From Ceratobasidium sp. AG-K (taxonomy: Eukaryota; Basidiomycota; Agaricomycetes; Cantharellales; Ceratobasidiaceae), in assembly GCA_037039685.1 (NCBI GenBank), contig JAWNGF010000006.1:124001-188000 (forward strand): 64,000 bases of DNA. Reading direction: 5' to 3'. Both the position numbers and the translations under genes were made by a program. The notes under the pieces are model-generated. The model made no database searches. It saw only the letters and a list, made by a program, of their open reading frames with translations, and had not been told where the DNA came from. This document shows positions 24,201 through 34,001 of the stretch, piece by piece. Numbering within the stretch: position 1 is the stretch's first letter; each line of letters starts with the position of its first letter.

Positions 24201-24727
24201 GCGCAGTCGTATGGACGATGATCCGGGATTCTTTTGAATTTCTCTTCGCTGAAGACATCGGCAAATTCCTTGAATTCTTCCGGTAGGTCGTCTATTGAGG
24301 CCGTTCTTGCTTGGATGGGTTCTGGCCGCCATGATATGTGCTTCGTTTTCCAATCAATGACCGGGTTTGCTTCTTCTAACCATTCCAATCCTAGGATAAG
24401 TTTAGTTTCCCCAGTAGGCATAGCAAAGAAGACTTGTTTGAAAGTTCTTCCTTCCACGTTTAGTTCCAGCTTAGCTTTGAAACGTATTTGGTGAGAGAGT
24501 TCCTTCCCCTGGATACCAATTACTTTCCTCAGAGTGGGAAGCTCCATGAGTGGAATATTGTTGGATCGAGCCCAAGAGATGTCCAAGAAGTTCTTTGATG
24601 CTCCAGAATCAATGAGGGTTGGGATAAGTTCTGTGATTCCGGCGACGTTTGCGTAAACAATGGTTGACTCATTTGTTCCTCTAAAGTACATTGTTTCTGT
24701 TGCCGGTTTTTTGGTCTCTCCACACAC
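20903..24727 (-). pseudogene. pol: X2 pol with three nonsense codons
   Basis: Protease with LIDSGASKNF, then a TGA at 23993-23995 (Arg expected before LVQDLRG), RT with YIDN in place of YIDD near 23681-23690, RNase H, and integrase up to a TAG at 22043-22045 (Trp expected) and a TAG at 22011-22013 (Tyr expected). GPF/Y and a chromodomain with YRARWKGYGSEEDTEQ follow. Starts at a GTG-containing position after the gag stop, without an upstream ATG. Confidence 0.88.
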
Positions 24728-24729
24728 AG

Positions 24730-26730
24730 TTAGAGGGAGACCCCTGCTTTTCCCGAGTCTTCCACAATTGTTGCTTCCCTTCCTTTAATGCTAGGTTCCG
24801 TCGTTATCCATTCCTTGGACAGGCATTTGAATGAGCGGTGTCCTTCCTGCCCGCACTTCAGGCAGCGGTTGGCTGCTATCCTTGCTTTGTATACTTCATC
24901 AGGCAGCCGCTTTGTAGAGCATTGTCCGCTAGCGGTTGGTTGGGCTGCCTTCTTCCCTGTAGAGGCCTTGATTTGTTGCAGCTTCTGGTCGATAGAGATT
25001 GCGATTGAGATCCACTGGTTGAGGGAAAGTTCTCGTTCTGTCCCATCTTCATTGATCAGGGTTAGCTCGAAACGAGCTAGTTCGGTTTTGACTTCAGACT
25101 TCAACCCTTCCTTGAATTGGTTGATCAGAGCTTCTTGTCCCCAATTTACGTCTACCAGAAGATACCAGAATTCTGAAGCATAGTTTGCTACAGAGTTGTT
25201 CTGTTTGCATTTTCGGATGTCTGATTTGGCTTTAGCTTTTTTGTTGGGGTCGCTGAACTGTTCCATGAAGTGTGCCTTGAAACTTTCCCATGAGGTGAGA
25301 TTTTGGTTGTTTTCTCCTTGGTTAAGCGATTGTAAGAGTACTTGTGCCCAGTGAGTGGCGGCTTTGTTCTCGGATTTGAAGTTTGCTAGAGCTTCGCGGA
25401 TCCTTTCTTCGTTGGAAGTGTATTGATCGCCTAGACGTACAAAGTAGCTCTCCATTTGTGTGATGAACATTTCGGCACCTTCTCCTTTCTTTCCGTCAAA
25501 GGCTTCTGGACGAGTCACCTTGGGACGACGTGGTCCGCTACCGATGTTTGGGTTCTCGATCAGTCGTTGGATTCTTAATTCCAATTCGTCGATCCTGGTA
25601 GATTCCGCATCTGGATGTGGTGGAGAATTTGATCGCCTGGAGGGGATCCCGTGCAGGGATGCTTCGTCCATTTCTTCTTGCATGTTGTTGATAGTTTCCT
25701 GAACTTCCGTGATTTTGGCAGTGAAGGAGGTTCCTTCCTGTCGTAAGGTTTCTAATCCTTGTGTTACTGCCTCGTTCCATTCGAGTTGCCCTTGTCTGGT
25801 AGTGTTGAGTTCTTCGCGTACATTGTTTACTAGTCCTTGAGTGTTGGTAACCTCATTTCGAAGGCGGGTTACGTCTTGACCGACTAGGAAGGAATTATGT
25901 TCGCCATTTCTTGCCAAGTTCAGAATGTCCGTTAAGGTGCCTTGTAGGGTGTTGATGGAATCGTTAAAGATTTGCTGGTTGTTTGCTAGGACTTGTGTGA
26001 CCTGTTCTAGACCGCTAAGCCTTCGATCTATAGTGACTCTCATTCCGTCTATAACCCTAAGGGTGGCGTTGTGTCTTCCTTCTAGAAGGTCGTCCAGGTC
26101 GTCTAGATTACTGATTACAGTCCTGCTGCTAGAGCTGGAACTTGAACTTGAGCTTCCTGGATCACTGGTACTTTGTTGTACTGGGGCCAATTGTCCAGAG
26201 TAACCCTGTGGGACATATGGTGGTGCTGGAATTGCTGGTGTGACTGGCTGGGAAGCCACTGGAATTGGTCCTGCGTTGGTGATGGTTCCTCCAATTTGGG
26301 GAACTCTAGGGACATTTGGGATGTGTGGTGTAGGAGGAGGTCTAATGGGAACGAGTGACACGCCCCCATGAGCCTCAGGTTGGGGAGAAAAGAACTGTCT
26401 CCTAGTCCCTAGTGGCCACAAGGGACGTGATGGCCCTGGACTTCCAGTTGGAATGCGAATTGCTGCTGGAGTGGGGTCATTTGTGAGATCTCCTGGTTCC
26501 CTATTTGTGATAGTGGGTTCTTCTTCTTGTACAATTGTCATGTCGGCGATGCCAAAAGCTCCCGGCATTGATGTTTGACTTTGGGGGCGTGATCGGGCAG
26601 GACCTCCTGCTTGAATTTGTGCGATATCTTGTTCGTTTAGTGATCCTGTGGGCCTTGCTGCCCGACTGGGTCCTCTCCTTGTTGATATAGTGGATGAGGG
26701 GCATGACCCTCCATCTTCTTGAATAGACAT
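24730..26730 (-). CDS. gag: X2 Gag, intact
   Basis: 666 residues from MSIQEDGGSCPSS. Order: Ser/Pro/Gln-rich N-terminal third with a serine run (about residues 190-205), heptad-like helical middle, capsid-like domain beginning near KVTRPEAFDGKKGEGAEMF, and one CCHC knuckle CLKCGQEGHRSFKC near residue 623. Gag packages the element RNA and forms cytoplasmic particles (family knowledge). Same length as X4 Gag. The stop is followed by pol in the -1 frame. Confidence 0.9.
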   Translation of the reverse strand: MSIQEDGGSCPSSTISTRRGPSRAARPTGSLNEQDIAQIQAGGPARSRPQSQTSMPGAFGIADMTIVQEEEPTITNREPGDLTNDPTPAAIRIPTGSPGPSRPLWPLGTRRQFFSPQPEAHGGVSLVPIRPPPTPHIPNVPRVPQIGGTITNAGPIPVASQPVTPAIPAPPYVPQGYSGQLAPVQQSTSDPGSSSSSSSSSSRTVISNLDDLDDLLEGRHNATLRVIDGMRVTIDRRLSGLEQVTQVLANNQQIFNDSINTLQGTLTDILNLARNGEHNSFLVGQDVTRLRNEVTNTQGLVNNVREELNTTRQGQLEWNEAVTQGLETLRQEGTSFTAKITEVQETINNMQEEMDEASLHGIPSRRSNSPPHPDAESTRIDELELRIQRLIENPNIGSGPRRPKVTRPEAFDGKKGEGAEMFITQMESYFVRLGDQYTSNEERIREALANFKSENKAATHWAQVLLQSLNQGENNQNLTSWESFKAHFMEQFSDPNKKAKAKSDIRKCKQNNSVANYASEFWYLLVDVNWGQEALINQFKEGLKSEVKTELARFELTLINEDGTERELSLNQWISIAISIDQKLQQIKASTGKKAAQPTASGQCSTKRLPDEVYKARIAANRCLKCGQEGHRSFKCLSKEWITTEPSIKGREATIVEDSGKAGVSL

Positions 26731-26745
26731 ATTGTATGTTAGTTA

Positions 26746-26757
26746 AGCTTGTTTTGT
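26746..26757 (-). promoter_or_regulatory. X2 putative self-complementary primer-binding site
   Basis: Sense ACAAAACAAGCT, two bases after the 5' LTR, identical to the X1, X3, X4 and X5 sites. Confidence 0.62.
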
Positions 26758-26759
26758 AA

Positions 26760-27216
26760 TGTCGTAAGCTTCTTCTTGGTGGCTATGAGACAGGCCGTGA
26801 TGGAGAGTGGACGGCACTAAGACCTAAGAGACCTCTTGAACCGCAACACACTTAAGTGTCTGTAGGCTCTTGAGGGTAGGGGTGGTTCAAAGTGTCACTC
26901 AAAGGGGATGTTTTGACGAGACAAAACAAGCTGGGGTTTCCAGGCTTGTTGGTCCTCTATATATATTCACAAAGTGGCCGAGTCATACAAGGCGCAGCCA
27001 CATGAGTCCATGCAGTCAACCACTCAGGAGTGTCCATGTGAGTCATGCTGTATGAACAGACATGACTCGTACAAAGCACAGCCGCGTTACACAATGTAAC
27101 AGAATAACCACAAGAAGGTGGCAAAGCGGCAAACGGAAACGGAAACACAACAGAAGAGAAGGAAACAGGCGGGCGAAACAACAGGCGAGTCCGATGGAGT
27201 GAGCTAGCTCACGACA
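26760..27216 (-). repeat. X2 5' LTR
   Basis: 457 bp partner of 19986-20442; the PBS lies at 26746-26757. Confidence 0.9.
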
Positions 27217-27221
27217 AGAAT

Positions 27222-27534
27222 GTGAAGTAGAAAAGATTGTAGATTGGCATCAAGACCCTGATGGGCTGAAATACTGCATCAGATGGAAGGGCTACAGCCC
27301 TCTGGAAGACACAGAAGAACCAGCAGAGAACTTTGCTGACCTGACTCATGTTATGAGAAGGTTCCAGAAGGACTTTCCCACCAGCCCTCTTCCTCTGAAT
27401 TTCACTTCCTCAGAGTACAAAAAGGCAAAAGGGAAAGCAGCAGAAATTATCACTCCAGCTTTTCAGCCAACTACTACTAGTACACTGCAAAACACTTCCT
27501 CCACCACAAAAAACTCTTTCTCACTCAACCAACA
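27222..27534 (+). pseudogene. pol: Y1 pol, chromodomain segment
   Basis: Resumes the Y1 Pol frame after X2: CEVEKIVDWHQDPDGL then a WKGYSPLEDTEEP chromodomain, followed by the linker upstream of ORF3. The first residue replaces Tyr in Y2 (TAT to TGT). Confidence 0.78.
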
Positions 27535-27905
27535 ATGCCTGCTGCTTGCACTGCCACCACTTCCGCTTTCTCCTGGGTCCCCAATTACAAGAGGCAAGAG
27601 CCTATGGAAAGGCCCTCAAGCTTGCAGGACCAGGCAAGTTTGCCATCAACAACCAGGACACTGCTCCCTGGTCCCTCAACAAGGCCAAGGCTCTTGCTGA
27701 GGCCCTTGAGCCTGGCGTCCAGCTGGGGTACATTCCCCTACGGGAGCAGGGAACAATCAAATGGGATGAACAGTGCAGGTCCCTCATCACCCTTGCCTTG
27801 GGTCCCTCCTCTGGGTCAGCCACCCCAAATCCCGGCCTTCCAATCCCACCAACATTGGCCGCAACAAATACTACCACTGCCACAGATGTATTGGACTCAC
27901 CGTCC
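27535..27905 (+). pseudogene. Y1 ORF3, 5' part (frameshifted)
   Basis: ATG at 27535 matches the ORF3 start of Y2, but the frame is lost soon after and regained in another frame (ARAYGKALKLAGPGKFAINN region), then lost again before the region equivalent to YYHCRGC, which here reads YYHCHRC. X3 interrupts it at 27906. Confidence 0.7.
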
Positions 27906-28362
27906 TGTCGTAAGCTTCTTCTTGGTGGCTATGAGACAAGCCGCGATGGAGAGTGGACGGCACTAAGACCTAAGTGACCTCTTGAACCGCAACACACTTA
28001 AGCGTCTGTAGGCTCTCGAGGGTAGGGGTGGTTCTAAGTGTCACTCAGAGGGGATGTTTTGACGAGACAAAACAAGCTGGGGTTACCAGGCTTGTTGGTC
28101 CTCTATATATATTCACAGAGTGGCCAAGTCATACAAGGCGCAGCCACATGAGTCAATGCAGTCAACCAGTCAGGAGTGTCCATGTGAGTCATGCTGTATG
28201 AACAGACATGACTCGTACAAAGCACAGCCGCGTTACACAATGTAACAGTATAACCACAAGAAGGTGGCAACGTGGCAAACGGAAACGGGAAACGTAACAC
28301 AAGGAAGGAAACAGGCGGGCGAGACAGCAGGCGAGTCCGATGGAGTGAGCTAGCTCACGACA
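27906..28362 (-). repeat. X3 3' LTR
   Basis: 457 bp; differs from the other X3 LTR only at CCAAGTC versus CCGAGTC. Confidence 0.92.
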
Positions 28363-28403
28363 TTACTCCCCCCTAAGAGTCCGTTTGGGGGACCTGAACG
28401 GAC

Positions 28404-29168
28404 CTACTGTACCGCGCAGTCCTTTTCCTTCTTCAGCATATATTCCTCCAACCCCTCCTCGTCCTCCACGGTCAGGTCGATGGGATTGAAAACGGTATTT
28501 CCTGGTTCGTCCGAGAACTTCTCCCATTCCTCCCAAGTCTCTTCCTTCGTCCAGTCCGCCTTGGCCCAGTCCAAAACCCTCTTCTGGGCCTCCACAAACT
28601 CCTCATCCCATTGTCGCACGTCGGGCTCTGCCTCCTTCCATGCCGACACGTCCGTCTCCTCCTTCCTCCACCAGTAAGGTTCCCATTCAATTTTTTCCTT
28701 CTGGTACCTCCCCCTTTCCATCCTCCAATCGCTTAGGTCCTTCTCATAGTTGGCGTCCCAGGCGTCGTTCCATCTAGGTCGGAGCGTTGGCTGCCTTCCG
28801 TCGTAGCCTGGTACCCACTCGCTTGAGTATGCCCCTTCTTGTCCCCATTCGACCACTCCGAGCATGTGGGTGGAGAGGAGGACAACCTCCGAGACCTGGA
28901 ATGCGGCGCACCCTCGGCAGACGAATATGTCCTTTCGCAGGAGCTGCATGCGTGTTGGCCATTTTTTTCCGACCCACTGGAATTCCCCCAAGTCTGAGTG
29001 GAGGACGTCGTCCGAGGCCCTGAAATGCATCCTTCCAGAGCCTTGTTGCGACCTCTTGAAGACGTAGAGGGCCGCTCCGGAGTCGAGAATTCTTGCCGTG
29101 GCAAAGGCAGGTCCTTCGAGGACACGGGTGAGGTTGTTGGCGATGGTGGAACGGGTGACGGCAGGCAT
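28404..29168 (-). CDS. X3 ORF3, uncharacterised 254-residue protein
   Basis: ATG at 29168 (MPAVTRSTIANN). CRGC at about residues 84-87, followed by QVSEVVLLS, then the Trp-rich segment with RWNDAWDANYEKDLSDW. Only about 20 residues differ from X4 and none is an indel. A sense-strand ATAAAAGG lies about 90 nt upstream of the ATG and could be a TATA box for a separate transcript. Function unknown. Confidence 0.82.
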   Translation of the reverse strand: MPAVTRSTIANNLTRVLEGPAFATARILDSGAALYVFKRSQQGSGRMHFRASDDVLHSDLGEFQWVGKKWPTRMQLLRKDIFVCRGCAAFQVSEVVLLSTHMLGVVEWGQEGAYSSEWVPGYDGRQPTLRPRWNDAWDANYEKDLSDWRMERGRYQKEKIEWEPYWWRKEETDVSAWKEAEPDVRQWDEEFVEAQKRVLDWAKADWTKEETWEEWEKFSDEPGNTVFNPIDLTVEDEEGLEEYMLKKEKDCAVQ

Positions 29169-32100
29169 TGTAAATGGCAAAAAAGATTTAACACAAAGAG
29201 TTGAGGGTGTTTCTTGGAATAGTAGCAAGTTTTGCAAGTGACACTACTGGTTTCGCCGCCTCTGCCTTTTATCCTCCCCGGAGCGTAGTTAGATGGCGTG
29301 GGAGCCTCGGGGTGTCGGCGTAGAAGGTCCTTGATGATCTTTGGAAGGTGACCAAAATCTTCTGCCCTTTGCTCTGTATCTTCTTCACTTCCATAGCCCT
29401 TCCATCTGACCCTGTAAAAAAGGCCGTCCTTTGTCTCCTTCCAGTCCAAGATCTTTTCTACCTCATATTCCTCTTCTCCTTCCTCCGTTATGACAGGCAG
29501 TGGTCGGGGTTGGTTGCGGCTGAATTCGGTGTCTCCCTTGTAAGGGCTGATCAAATCGACGTGGAAAACAGGGTGCACCCTCATTGTTGCCGGCAGATCA
29601 AGCTCATAAGCGTGTGATCCTATCTGTCGCTTCACGACAAATGGTCCGTGCTTTTTGTTATCCAATTTCTTTGATGGCCTTTTTGTTTGAATGTTCTTTC
29701 CAAGTAGCCATACTAGATCTCCTTCTTGGTACTTGCTCTTTGGCTTTTCTTCTGGGAGCCTTTGAGTTTCCATAGATGCGATTGCTTCGTCGTGGATTTT
29801 ACGCCATTTTCCCGTGATGTTGTTCGCTTCTGGAACCGCTGATTCTTCCGCCGAGATGTTCCACAGTGGTTCCCTCCCGTAGACAATTTCAAAAGGGGAA
29901 TTACCTGTTACGCGATGTTTCTGTAGATTATAGCTGAACTCCGCAATTGGTAATAAGTCCGCCCAATCATCCTGCCGGTAGTTGACGAACAATTGTAGCC
30001 AGCCTTCCATCCATTGATTGATTCTCTCCGTTATTCCGTCTGTTTGGGGGTGGTAGGCAGTACTGAAACCTGGGCTAGTTCCAATTTTTTCGTAAATGGC
30101 TTTCATAAGTTTGGAATTGAAAGTTGTTCCTCGGTCTGAGATCGTGCTCTTTGGGAAACCGTGCAGTTTCCAAACATTTGTGATGAAAAGATTTGCAAGG
30201 TCGCTTGCTGTGTGAGATTCTTTGCAGGGTATGAAGTGCGCCATTCTTGAGAATCTGTCCACCACTACTAAGATGCTATCTGATCCTCTGGATTTTGGTA
30301 ACTTCACCACGAAGTCGAACGCTATGTCTTCCCACGGTCCTTTTGGAATATCCAGAGGCTTGATCGGGACTATTGACTTTGATCCCTTTGTCCGCTGGCA
30401 GGTCTCGCAGGACTCCACGTATTTGTTTATGCTTTGCTTCATCCCTGGCCAGAAGTACCTTCTTGATATTAGTTCCAGTGTTCTAGCTTGTCCTTGATGC
30501 CCTGCGATTTTTGAGTCGTGATGTATTTGCATGATGGCCAGTCTGGATTCTTTATCCTCTGGTACGTAGATCCTTCCTTTGAACCATAATAGTCCCTCCT
30601 TGAAATCATAATCTTTTGCGCTGTGTTGTAGGGTTTTTGGTAATGTTTCCCTTGATGTGCAGATTTCTTTGATTCGCGCCAATCCTTCATCTGTTTCCTG
30701 CGCCTCCTTGATAGTTTCTATGATGTTTGTGTCTACCTGTCCCATAAATCCCTTGAACCTTTCAACCGATATCATAACTTGTTCAGGCGTTGGGATATCT
30801 TCATGGTCTGACCGTCTTGATAACAGGTCCGGTTTTGATGACAGGATTCCAGGGCGATAAATGATGTCGAAGTTATAGGAAGCAAGTAATTGGTGCCATC
30901 TTGCGTGTCGACGGTTGAATGTTCTTGCTTCTTTCCAAAATTGTAGGTTCCTATGATCGGTGTAGATAGTGATAGGGTCCTTTGTTCCTTCAAGGTATAG
31001 CCTCCAATGTGTTAAAGATTCTATGATAGCCATAAGTTCTTTATCGTGGACGTCGTAGTTGAGCTGAGCCTCATTGAAAGACTTTGAGAGAAAAGCAATA
31101 GGGTGTAAGTAGCCATCATCTTGTCTTTGCGACAAGATTGCTCCCATTGCTACCCCACTTGCATCCGTTTCCAGAAAAAAAGGTTTGTCAGGGTTTGGAT
31201 GGCGCAGAGTAGGCTCTTTGCTGATTTCTGTTTTTAGAGCCTCAAAAGCTTCCTGTTGATCGTTTCCCCATTCCCATTTGTTCTCCTTTCTTGTTAAGGT
31301 GGTCAGCGGCTTTGCTAAACGGCTGAAATTCGGAACGAATCTTCTGTAAAAATTGGCGAATCCTAGGAACGCTTGAACTTGTTTGACTGTTCTTGGTTCC
31401 TTCCATTCCTTTATTGCTTTGACTTTTTCTTCCTCCATAGAGATGCCTGAATTGCTGATTCCAAGTCCAGTATATGTCAATTTGGTGACAAAGAATTCGC
31501 ATTTTGGAAGCTTTGCGAATAGGTTTTCTTCCAGCAAGATTTTTAGCACCTTCCTGACATCCACAGTATGTTGGCTTCTGTCCTTAGAGAAGACTAGGAT
31601 GTCGTCGATATATACTATGACACATACGTCGATGAGATCATGGAAGATGTGGTTCATATATCTTTGGAATATGGCAGGCGCGTTTTTTAGTCCAAACGGC
31701 ATGACGACGTATTCGAATAGTCCTTCTTTTGTTCTGAAAGCTGTCTTCCATTCGTCTCCTTCCCTGATTCTGATATTGTTGAAACCCATGCGCAAATCGA
31801 TTTTGGAGAAGATTTTTGCGTCCTTAATTTTATCCAAGAGGTCTTCCATCAGGGGCATTGGGAATCTGTCGTCCTTTGTAATGGCGTTTACTCCTCTGAG
31901 ATCTTGAACAAGTCGTAGTTGGCGAACTGCCCCTGGATTTTTGGGGTCGATCGGCTTTTTGACAAAGAAGCAAGGTGATGCAATGGGTGATTTGCTTGGT
32001 CGTATTTTCCCTGCTGCGATTTCTTCATCCAAGTATTCTCCCAGTGCAATTGACTCTGCCGGAGAGAGTGGGATAGGTCTGGCTGGTTTCGGGAGTTCAG

Positions 32101-32647
32101 CTCCTTCCTTGAAGTCGATGGCGCAGTCGTAAGGGCGATGGTCCGGGATTCTCTTGAATTTTTCTTCGCTGAAGACGTCGGCAAATTCCTTGAATTCTTT
32201 GGGCAGGTTGTCTATTGAGGCCGTCTTTGCTTGAATGGCTTCTGTTCGCCATGATATGTGCTTTGTCTTCCAATCGATGACAGGGTTTGATTCTTCTAAC
32301 CATTCCAGTCCGAGGATAAGTTTAGTTTCTCCAGTAGGCATCGCGAAGAAGACTTGTTTGAAAGTTCTTCCTTCTACTTTCAGTTCCAGCTTTGCTTTGA
32401 AACGTATTTGGTGAGAAAGTTCTTTCCCCTGGATTCCAATTACTCTTCTAGGAGTGGAGAGTTCTATGAGGGGAATGTTGTTGGATCGAGCCCACGAAAT
32501 GTCCAGGAAGTTTTTTGATGCTCCGGAATCGATGAGGGTTGGTATAGGTTCCGTGATTCCAGCAACGTTCGCGTAAACAATGGTAGATTCATTTGTCGCT
32601 CTAAAGTACATTGTTTCCGTTGCCGGTTTCTTGGTCTCTCCACACAC
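28733..32647 (-). CDS. pol: X3 Pol polyprotein, open
   Basis: 1304 codons without a break, the only uninterrupted family X Pol here. Order: aspartic protease (LIDSGASKNF), RT (YIDDILVFSKD), RNase H (LETDASG), integrase with HHCC finger (CETCQRTKG) and catalytic D, D, E regions (VVVDRFSRM, SDRGTTFNSK, HPQTDGITERINQ), GPF/Y (KKHGPFVVKRQIG) and a chromodomain (YRVRWKGYGSEEDTEQ). Chromodomains can direct integration to heterochromatin (family knowledge). The last 145 codons overlap ORF3 in another frame, are Ser/Pro/Thr-rich and may be a by-product. The ORF opens at a GTG just after the gag stop, in the -1 frame, with no ATG there, so expression by frameshift or readthrough is likely. Confidence 0.9.
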   Translation of the reverse strand: MCGETKKPATETMYFRATNESTIVYANVAGITEPIPTLIDSGASKNFLDISWARSNNIPLIELSTPRRVIGIQGKELSHQIRFKAKLELKVEGRTFKQVFFAMPTGETKLILGLEWLEESNPVIDWKTKHISWRTEAIQAKTASIDNLPKEFKEFADVFSEEKFKRIPDHRPYDCAIDFKEGAELPKPARPIPLSPAESIALGEYLDEEIAAGKIRPSKSPIASPCFFVKKPIDPKNPGAVRQLRLVQDLRGVNAITKDDRFPMPLMEDLLDKIKDAKIFSKIDLRMGFNNIRIREGDEWKTAFRTKEGLFEYVVMPFGLKNAPAIFQRYMNHIFHDLIDVCVIVYIDDILVFSKDRSQHTVDVRKVLKILLEENLFAKLPKCEFFVTKLTYTGLGISNSGISMEEEKVKAIKEWKEPRTVKQVQAFLGFANFYRRFVPNFSRLAKPLTTLTRKENKWEWGNDQQEAFEALKTEISKEPTLRHPNPDKPFFLETDASGVAMGAILSQRQDDGYLHPIAFLSKSFNEAQLNYDVHDKELMAIIESLTHWRLYLEGTKDPITIYTDHRNLQFWKEARTFNRRHARWHQLLASYNFDIIYRPGILSSKPDLLSRRSDHEDIPTPEQVMISVERFKGFMGQVDTNIIETIKEAQETDEGLARIKEICTSRETLPKTLQHSAKDYDFKEGLLWFKGRIYVPEDKESRLAIMQIHHDSKIAGHQGQARTLELISRRYFWPGMKQSINKYVESCETCQRTKGSKSIVPIKPLDIPKGPWEDIAFDFVVKLPKSRGSDSILVVVDRFSRMAHFIPCKESHTASDLANLFITNVWKLHGFPKSTISDRGTTFNSKLMKAIYEKIGTSPGFSTAYHPQTDGITERINQWMEGWLQLFVNYRQDDWADLLPIAEFSYNLQKHRVTGNSPFEIVYGREPLWNISAEESAVPEANNITGKWRKIHDEAIASMETQRLPEEKPKSKYQEGDLVWLLGKNIQTKRPSKKLDNKKHGPFVVKRQIGSHAYELDLPATMRVHPVFHVDLISPYKGDTEFSRNQPRPLPVITEEGEEEYEVEKILDWKETKDGLFYRVRWKGYGSEEDTEQRAEDFGHLPKIIKDLLRRHPEAPTPSNYAPGRIKGRGGETSSVTCKTCYYSKKHPQLFVLNLFCHLQCLPSPVPPSPTTSPVSSKDLPLPRQEFSTPERPSTSSRGRNKALEGCISGPRTTSSTQTWGNSSGSEKNGQHACSSCERTYSSAEGAPHSRSRRLSSSPPTCSEWSNGDKKGHTQASGYQATTEGSQRSDLDGTTPGTPTMRRT

Positions 32648-32842
32648 AGTTAGAGGGAGACCCCTTCTTTTCCCGAGTCTTCTGAGATTGTTGCCTCCCT
32701 TCCTTTGACGCTAGGTTCTGTCGTTATCCATTCCTTGGACGGGCATTTGAATGAACGGTGTCCTTCCTGTCCGCACTTCAGGCAGCGGTTGGTTGCTATC
32801 CTTGCTTTGTATACTTCATCAGGCAGCCGCTTTGTAGAGGGT

Positions 32843-33329
32843 TGTCGCAACCTGCTAAGTAGAAGTGTTGACGACGACTATCGACCGTGGACCGTAACCG
32901 ATAAGTCTAAGTAGACTAAATCGGTGGAGGGAAATCGCTAGCTTCTAAGTAGAAGTCCTAGCTCCAAATCCCAAGTGGCTGCTGAAGTGGCTAAGTAGCC
33001 AAGTGCCTCTAATCACACACTGCAGGGAGAGTTGACGAGGCGAAGCAAGCTGGGGATGACCATGCTTGCAAGCCAGTATATATACTCAAAAAGCGAGTGA
33101 GTCATACTATGTACATGAGTCACAAGCCTGAGTCAGAGTCCGAGTCATAAAGGGGCTGCGCAGGCCAGCCAATAGAAAACAGCATGAGTCATATGACTCA
33201 TGGTAACACGTCATCCATACACCTCACTAAACGAGGGAGAGGGCCACATCTATACAGAAGGCGCAGTAAGGCGCCGATACAAGCCACGAACACGCAGAAC
33301 AGAGAGAGAGGTCGGGACAGGTCACGACA
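32843..33329 (-). mobile_element. Solo LTR of family Z
   Basis: 487 bp, plus-strand view TGTCGCAACC...GTCACGACA, nearly identical to the Z1 LTRs, flanked by agggt at 32838-32842 and 33330-33334. No internal sequence accompanies it, so it is what recombination between the two LTRs of a complete Z copy leaves. Confidence 0.92.
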
Positions 33330-33470
33330 AGGGTTGTCCGCTAGTGGTTGGCTGGGCTGCCTTCTTCCCTGTCGAGGCCTTGATTTGTTGCAATTTCTGG
33401 TCAATAGAGATTGCGATTGAGATCCATCGGTCGAGGGAAAGTTCTCGTTCTGTTCCATCTTCATTGATCA

Positions 33471-33957
33471 TGTCGCAACCTGCTAAATAGAAGTGTTGAC
33501 AACGACTATCGACCGTGGACCGTAACCAATAGGTCTAAGTAGACTAAATCAGTGGAGGGAAATCGCTAGCTTCTAAGTAGAAGTCCTAGCTCCAAATCCC
33601 AAGTGGCTGCTGAAGTGGCTAAGTAGCCAAGTGCCTCTGATCACACACTGCAGGGAGAGTTGACGAGGCGAAGCAAGCTGGGGATGACCATGCTTGCAAG
33701 CCAGTATATATACTCAAAAAGCGAGTGAGTCATACTATGTACATGAGTCACAAGCCTGAGTCAGAGTCCGAGTCATAAAGGGGCTGCGCAGGCCAGCCAA
33801 TAGAAAACAGCATGAGTCATATGACTCATGGTAACACGTCATCCATACACCTCACTAAACAAGGGAGAGGGCCACATCTATACAGAAGGCGCAGTAAGGC
33901 GCCGATACAAGCCACGAACACGCAGAACAGAGAGAGAGGTCGGGACAGGTCACGACA
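33471..33957 (-). repeat. Z1 3' LTR
   Basis: 487 bp, adjacent to the complement of the GTGGGGGGG tract. Carries five TGASTCA sites and the ATGAGTCATATGACTCAT palindrome. Confidence 0.92.
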
Positions 33958-33969
33958 TTGCCCCCCCAC

Positions 33970-34001
33970 ATAGGGCCAGGTGGTGGAGCGCCTGGGCCTA
34001 T
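33970..34001 (-). promoter_or_regulatory. Z1 3' hairpin before the polypurine tract
   Basis: Sense stem ATAGGCCCAGG / CCTGGCCCTAT (one internal C-C mismatch) with loop CGCTCCACCA. The stem is different in sequence from Y2 but equivalent in position, and the loop is the same. The TAG of ORF3 is part of the stem. Loop CTCCAC can pair with GTGGGG of the tract. Confidence 0.6.

Larger units (their letters stand above)
19986..27216 (-). mobile_element. X2: full-length family X element in Y1 pol
   Basis: LTRs 19986-20442 and 26760-27216 (457 bp), TSD agaat at 19981-19985 and 27217-27221, total 7231 bp. gag and ORF3 are open; pol has three nonsense codons. LTRs differ at roughly a dozen positions, mostly transitions, so it is older than X3 and X4. 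Confidence 0.92.
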
